From Atopsyche davidsoni (Eukaryota > Arthropoda > Insecta > Trichoptera > Hydrobiosidae), in NCBI GenBank assembly GCA_022113835.1, contig JAILWY010000021.1, positions 1,860,001 through 1,924,000 on the forward strand: a stretch of DNA of 64,000 nt, written 5' to 3'. The position numbers were made by a program, and so were the translations under genes. Positions 59,406 through 64,000 of the stretch are shown here, piece by piece. The notes beneath the pieces were generated by a model, which ran no database searches, was not told the DNA's origin, and worked only from the letters and a program-made list of their open reading frames with translations. The number at the start of each line of letters is the position of its first letter. The stretch's first letter is position 1.

Positions 59406-61560
59406 ACTTGGTCCCCATTCGGCGTCTCCACCTGAACGTCGAGCCCCGCTCCATCCGTCTTGCTCACTCCGACCCATTCAGCTGCAGATAAACAAGTATA
59501 ATATATTATTTATCCACCTCGAGCGTTTAGCGGGCGCTGAGGGGGAGGTCCCGTGTTATTATTTTGATAGGTGAGCGGATGTATGTATGGAAGCACAAAT
59601 AAAGTCCGCCATCCATTCCATACGAAAATAAAGCTGCGTCAATCATACAAATAAATAAAGCCCGAGGTACTCCGCTAGTGATGGCCGCAACGAGGCAATC
59701 GCGACTATCGATTGAGACTTTTGAAATAACTAAAATGAAAAATTATTAAAAATTAGCTCAGCAGACAAATATATATACTTTCATACTATTTTTTTAAATT
59801 TCTGCTGAAAGTTTTCATATATTTTTTTACAGAAAACAAATATCATTTTATTGGTCGTTTTTGTTAAAACTTGCTCTCATACACGTCGTTGCAATATTAT
59901 CAAAAAATTTGAGTAGTATAAAAAACTTTTTATTCTGATGTTTACATATACTCTTATTTACAAGATGAACTCAAAATAATCGATTGGTTGATTTTGATTT
60001 GACGACAGTGATCGACTTATTCGGCTGTGCGTCCGATTGTGCCCATCCTTAGCACAACCGACAGCCGCTCCTCCTGCCCGCTGGAACGTCTCTGTATTGA
60101 TTGAGGTGAACGTTAATAGATGTATTTGTAATGGGTATTTTTAACGGTTCGCCGAGATGTTTAGCCGCGAGATATATTGTAATGTGGCGCGGTGAACGAG
60201 GTGAAAATTGATAATTCGGACTTTAATGCGCGAGCGATTAAATATGTTATTGTGATTTATTTGACTCTAAATTATAATAATTGTTAAGATGTATATCAGT
60301 AAACTGTCATAATAATAACACCGACGACTGCTTCGAATAATCAATGTACTTTTTATGATAAACTGGTTAGTTAAGAAAATTCTCAATTCAAATTATATAC
60401 CAGGCATAGTTCTTCATATATTAAAATTATTTATATATTTTTTTATCTAAATATCAATATTTCAGTTTTTGAACGTTGTTAAAGATGACGCTATTATTGA
60501 CCTGTTACTATCATAGGAAAAATTGGCCTATAGCGCCACATGAAGCAATTTATCGGTCGGTTGTCTGTCGTGTTGCCGCACGTGTAGTGCGCTTTAGCGA
60601 CTTGAACGGATCTTTGATAGTCGTGTTCGCATGACGGCACCAATATTTCAAGACGCCGGGGCCGGGAGCTCCGCGGTCACTCTACAACTATTTTTAATTC
60701 ACCCGATGGACTGTAATACCTCGCGAGAATCATCCCACCGAGCCGATAATGATTTTTATTTCGTACGTTTGAAAAATGGCGATTGATCTTGAATATTCCG
60801 CTGAGATATGACGTCCAGTGTGATTTGTTAGGTAGCTTTATGGGTATTTACATCTGCACACGGACTGGACGCTTCTTTGATAAAATTATGATGTGTTTTT
60901 AAGACGCATGACGCAAGGGGAATTTTCTGTAGAAAGTTACCTTTGATGTTAGATCCGTACAGAATTACCGGTTCCGTGAGATATGCCACTCTCTTGCTGT
61001 CTTTTCGGTAGCGAGGTAAGATTAACTCTCAAGTTTATTAATAAGATATTTATGGAATCACTCACTACACTTCTGATAATTAAAAATAAAACAAAATTAG
61101 CAAATTTAAACTGTATAATTTGTTTAATTCGACTCTATCAAGTTTTTATCGACTGGTAATATTTTTTTAAACAAAAATGTACAATTGATATTTTGTATGA
61201 AAATATGCACAAGTATGCTTAAAAAAAAACTAGAAATACACTTAAACGATCCAATGCAAATACATGAAAAAACATATTTATGCTAACCTTCCAAGGCTTA
61301 GAAAAATTCAGAAGATAGGGGACCTCGGACCAAAAGTAAGCGTCAGACGTGATAACAAGAATAGTTCACAACGATAACATTTCTTCGCTCATCTCATAAA
61401 CTACATTTTACACAACGTGACACAATGTGGTCAGATATTATTTACCCAACAACAGTGTGTATAATATAAAATTATAACATCAAATGTTCCACCGCAAATC
61501 TTCATGGCTACCGTGAATTTCAAATAAACATCAAACAATCTCGATTTCCCTGCGTTGCAG
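59406..61560. other. AT-rich DNA with regulatory-looking islands
   Basis: Islands lie at 59,420-59,720 (ATAGGTGAGCGG at about 59,570; GCGTCAATCATACAAATAAA), 60,000-60,250 and 60,500-60,980 (CGGATCTTTGATAGTCG, GGCACCAATATTTCAAG, GATAATGATTTTTATTTCG). Their mixed motif texture suggests conserved non-coding DNA. No exons or repeats are seen. Confidence 0.4.
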
Positions 61561-61669
61561 CATCAATATTTACTCAAACTGTTAGCAAGCCCCGCCAAGG
61601 CTGGCAACACCGGCGACGATTCGCCTCTTCGGAGAAGAGCCACGGCTGAGCCCCGCAAGACCGCAGCAG
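61561..61669 (+). other. Exon-like segment, plus strand
   Basis: The acceptor TCGATTTCCCTGCGTTGCAG is followed by 109 bp and the donor GCAGCAG|GTAAGC, both close to consensus. One frame is open across it, starting with the first base (HQYLLKLLASPAKAG, then NTGDDSPLRRRATAEPRKT, AA). The segment is polar and GC-rich; AT-rich DNA lies upstream. No family is recognised. This is one of the three best-bounded candidate exons. Confidence 0.32.
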
Positions 61670-61934
61670 GTAAGCCCTCTCCGGCCACGTGGACGCTCAC
61701 TGGCAGGATTAAGGTGTTCCGGGCGGACACGTGCGCTAATGGAACGGAAATAGATCGTTCCGTTTGGACTAGCATCATAATTGCTCGGCGCAAGTGTTTC
61801 AATTAAAAGCTTATGCAACTGAAGCGGACGGCAGACGCGCAGCAAATGTACGCTTTTTATGTACGACTACACCAGTTGCAGCTTAGTGTACCACTTCTAA
61901 TAAAAAAAGTTATGTGCAAAACACGAAAATTCTT

Positions 61935-62365
61935 TAGACACGTGAGATATCGTACAAAAGCACGTCTGTGATACGCGTTCTGACGACCACTAAGCTACTT
62001 TTTGATTATTGAAAGTCGTTTGTAAAAAAATAAACATTTTAACAACAATTCGACCACGTGCAATCGCCTAAGTATTTTTAAAAGAAAGTGTAAATCTTTT
62101 GATGATGTGATAAAAACACGTTTGCAATCTGCGTTTCCATAGATTAATCATTGAAGGCATAGATTGTGTTTTTTTTTTAAAAGACCATTGAAACTCGTGT
62201 AAATCGTGAAATCTGTTGGAGATGTGACAAAACACACTTGAGAAATCCGTTTTTCTTTGGATTGAATAAAGAAGGTGTTTAACAAAAAACCATTCAAACA
62301 AACATGAAGATCCGTAACAGACGTGGGATTCCTTACGAAAGCACGCCGGAGATCAGCTGGTAATC
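61935..62365 (+). repeat. Highly diverged tandem repeat (~100-120 bp)
   Basis: GAGATATCGTACAAAAGCACG (as GAGATATCG and ACAAAAGCACG) at 61,945, GATGTGATAAAAACACGTTT at 62,104, GATGTGACAAAACACACTTG at 62,220 and GACGTGGGATTCC..ACGAAAGCACG at 62,322 begin related units. ACCATTGAAACTCGTGTAAA and ACCATTCAAACAAACATGAA end two of them. About four units of an old tandem array; class unknown. Confidence 0.45.
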
Positions 62366-62740
62366 CCGCAGCCAGCTTGCTGATGGCAAAGCCCCGCCGA
62401 CGGATTGATGGCAGTGCTGGCCACGAGGAATTAAGGACCTCAATGAAACCCGAACGCAAACAAGAATACGCATTATTGGCCTGTTTACGCTACGCGGAGT
62501 TATGGATTGTTTGCTTTTGGATTTCGACCGTCTGCTGCCGTGTTTCGTCTGATGCACTTCTTGTCGATTAGCCATTGAGTTATTAGACAGCTATAAGTTA
62601 TATTTATTGGAAATTGGCCGCGATTTCTATATCCAATTTTTAAATTATTTATACTGGCACATGTTATTTTATCGGCATACATCAGTTATATATTGAGATA
62701 GCGACAGCCTTAACTACTCATATAACGTACATATACGTGT
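62366..62740. other. GC island and AT-rich spacer
   Basis: The island 62,366-62,580 has open frames on both strands (plus 62,323-62,571; minus 62,333-62,575) without motifs or splice sites. AT-rich DNA follows. Confidence 0.45.
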
Positions 62741-62742
62741 TC

Positions 62743-62971
62743 TGCTATTGTTGCAGAAGGAGTATCGGATCTAAACGCAAGAACTTTGTAAGGAAAAGAT
62801 TATGTCATATTGCTATTGGACAGCTGCAATACGCAGACTTTTCATTCCAATATAAAACTGCGGTGTGCGACCCACTACACTATTTTCCCTTTAGCAAACC
62901 ATGAACAATGGCTCAGCATGAGTATATCCTCAGTGAGATGGTCGCCAACCTCCTCTGAGAAGAAGCACTTA
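62743..62971 (+). repeat. Dispersed repeat family R1, best preserved copy
   Basis: TTGTTGCAGAAGGAGTATC, GACAGCTGCAATACGCAGAC, CCAATATAAAACTGCGGTG, CGACCCACTACACTATTTTC, GTGAGATGGTCGCCAACCTC and CTCTGAGAAGAAGCACTT occur in order. It matches the 15.1-kb copy over nearly its full length and the 40.0-kb copy in its second half. Read on plus, no long frame is shared between copies, so this is probably an untranslated 3' region of a LINE or a SINE-like element. Confidence 0.7.
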
Positions 62972-62979
62972 TGAAAAAT

Positions 62980-64000
62980 AATCTAAATCTGATTGAAAGT
63001 ACCTTTGAAATAAGAAAGTTGGGTTACTATCTAAAAAATATAATTTTCCATAGCCACTTGGCTCTTGCGCTTTAGTCAGCGATGTTCAGCCACGTGTCCA
63101 GCTGCTGGACCACAGCAGGTGATCTCAGATACATTCTCAATACACAAAGATATCATTTGGCCACCTTCCGTGTGAGGCACCTTATCGAGTCATTAATCTT
63201 AATTACACTTTTATTTGATACTCCATCACTCCCACGTCAGAGATAACATCAGGAAGTGTGTGAAAAAGCGTCAACACAGCTAAAAAAATATACGACTAGA
63301 GTAAAAAAATTAAAACGACGAGAAAGTCTACAGAATACATTTATAAAACCATCGCACATCTTGCATACTTCGATTTACTCTTTCGATTTATTTTTTGAAA
63401 ATATTACCCGATATAAATATGCATTTTACCAGTTGAAGGGAATTAAAAAAAATTAGGATCCATTTCCTATTTTCGTAGTTTTATCTATTTTTTTGTGATT
63501 GCTTATTTGAAGCAATGTCAATACAAATCGTTTTCGACAAATCTGAAACAGTGAACATAATTTTCTTGGGTCTTACTCACCTTGGGTCCTATGCAAGGCA
63601 AGAAACGAACTAAGGACTTTCAGTGAAGAGTCAATGGTCTTACCACAAACTTGAAACATGAACTTGAAACTCTCAACATTTTAACGAACAATATAGACTC
63701 AATATATGAAGGACTGTATCACAAGGTCATACTAAAATACAGTGCATACTAGCATTACGTTATGATCAAAGCAATTTAGAAATTGGCATAATAAATACCT
63801 ATCAGCTAATTAATTGTGTAAAATACATGGAGACATTAAACTTGCGTCCGGATTAAATTGAAATTATTTATTGCACTGTCCAGGTAATTAATTATAATCA
63901 TTATGCGTTGTATTTACGGCGTGCATTCACTTCTAAGGCTGAAGGAGCTCGTTACTCTCGGTGAGTAATACTATAATAATGTTAGCGATGATTATAGTCG
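62980..64000. other. AT-rich DNA, nothing recognised
   Basis: A mixed-composition patch at 63,060-63,250 (CCACGTGTCCAGCTGCTGG, CACAGCAGGTGATC) and a minus donor-like CTCACCTT at 63,577. The 66-codon plus frame at 63,256 is Lys-rich and AT-driven. The last 100 bp becomes GC-richer (GGCTGAAGGAGCTCG) but is cut by the window end. Confidence 0.45.

Noticed and set aside
1..64000. CRISPR arrays, prokaryotic operons, rRNA genes, viral insertions
   Set aside because: No spaced direct repeats of CRISPR type, no ribosome-binding-site/ORF organisation, no rRNA-like sequence, and no viral protein signature in any open frame.

Overview
The window looks like intergenic or deep intronic DNA from an arthropod, most probably an insect. 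It is strongly AT-rich and has no long open reading frame. Its repeats are typical of insects: Tc1/mariner remnants of two kinds, a pogo/Tigger-like MITE, tRNA-derived SINE pieces, Penelope-like fold-back units and (TA)n microsatellites. I cannot name the species. No complete, confidently recognisable host gene is present. The longest recognisable coding stretch is the C-terminal end of a dead Tc1/mariner transposase at about 16.1-16.5 kb on the minus strand.

Layout. AT-rich DNA alternates, at roughly 1 kb spacing, with short (100-350 bp) GC-rich, CpG-rich islands. Many islands look like conserved non-coding or regulatory elements. Several have strong splice-site-like edges: plus strand near 23.0-23.3, 24.2, 25.0, 36.3, 53.2, 56.8 and 61.6 kb, and minus strand near 7.4 kb. 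The most gene-like place is 22.98-23.37 kb, where an ATG mini-exon, a 105-bp intron with good GTGAGT...TTTCTCGCAG ends and an open second exon fit together in frame. These are candidates only.

Mobile elements and repeats. Mariner-type pieces lie at 16.02-16.54 kb (both inverted ends, TA target duplication, internally deleted), 22.45-22.67 kb (a MITE keeping the first 20 transposase codons) and 48.24-48.54 kb (a 5' end inserted in a (TA)n run). A pogo-like MITE occupies 34.59-34.98 kb. A dispersed family of unknown class occurs five times (11.5, 15.1, 36.1, 40.0, 62.8 kb). Tandem arrays occur at 55.9-56.2, 58.85-59.4 and about 61.9-62.4 kb. A LINE-like 3' end lies at 25.2-25.6 kb.

Most unusual feature. 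Small RNA-like repeat units occur as head-to-head inverted dimers. A tRNA-derived unit forms a perfect 270-bp palindrome at 27,090-27,359 and recurs as a rearranged inverted pair at 53.96-54.2 kb. A Penelope/hammerhead-like unit forms near-perfect fold-backs at 17.84, 26.78 and 33.23 kb. Either this genome generates or tolerates inverted dimers of small retroposons, or the perfect palindrome is an assembly artefact. The rest, including all long AT-rich stretches, shows nothing I can assign.
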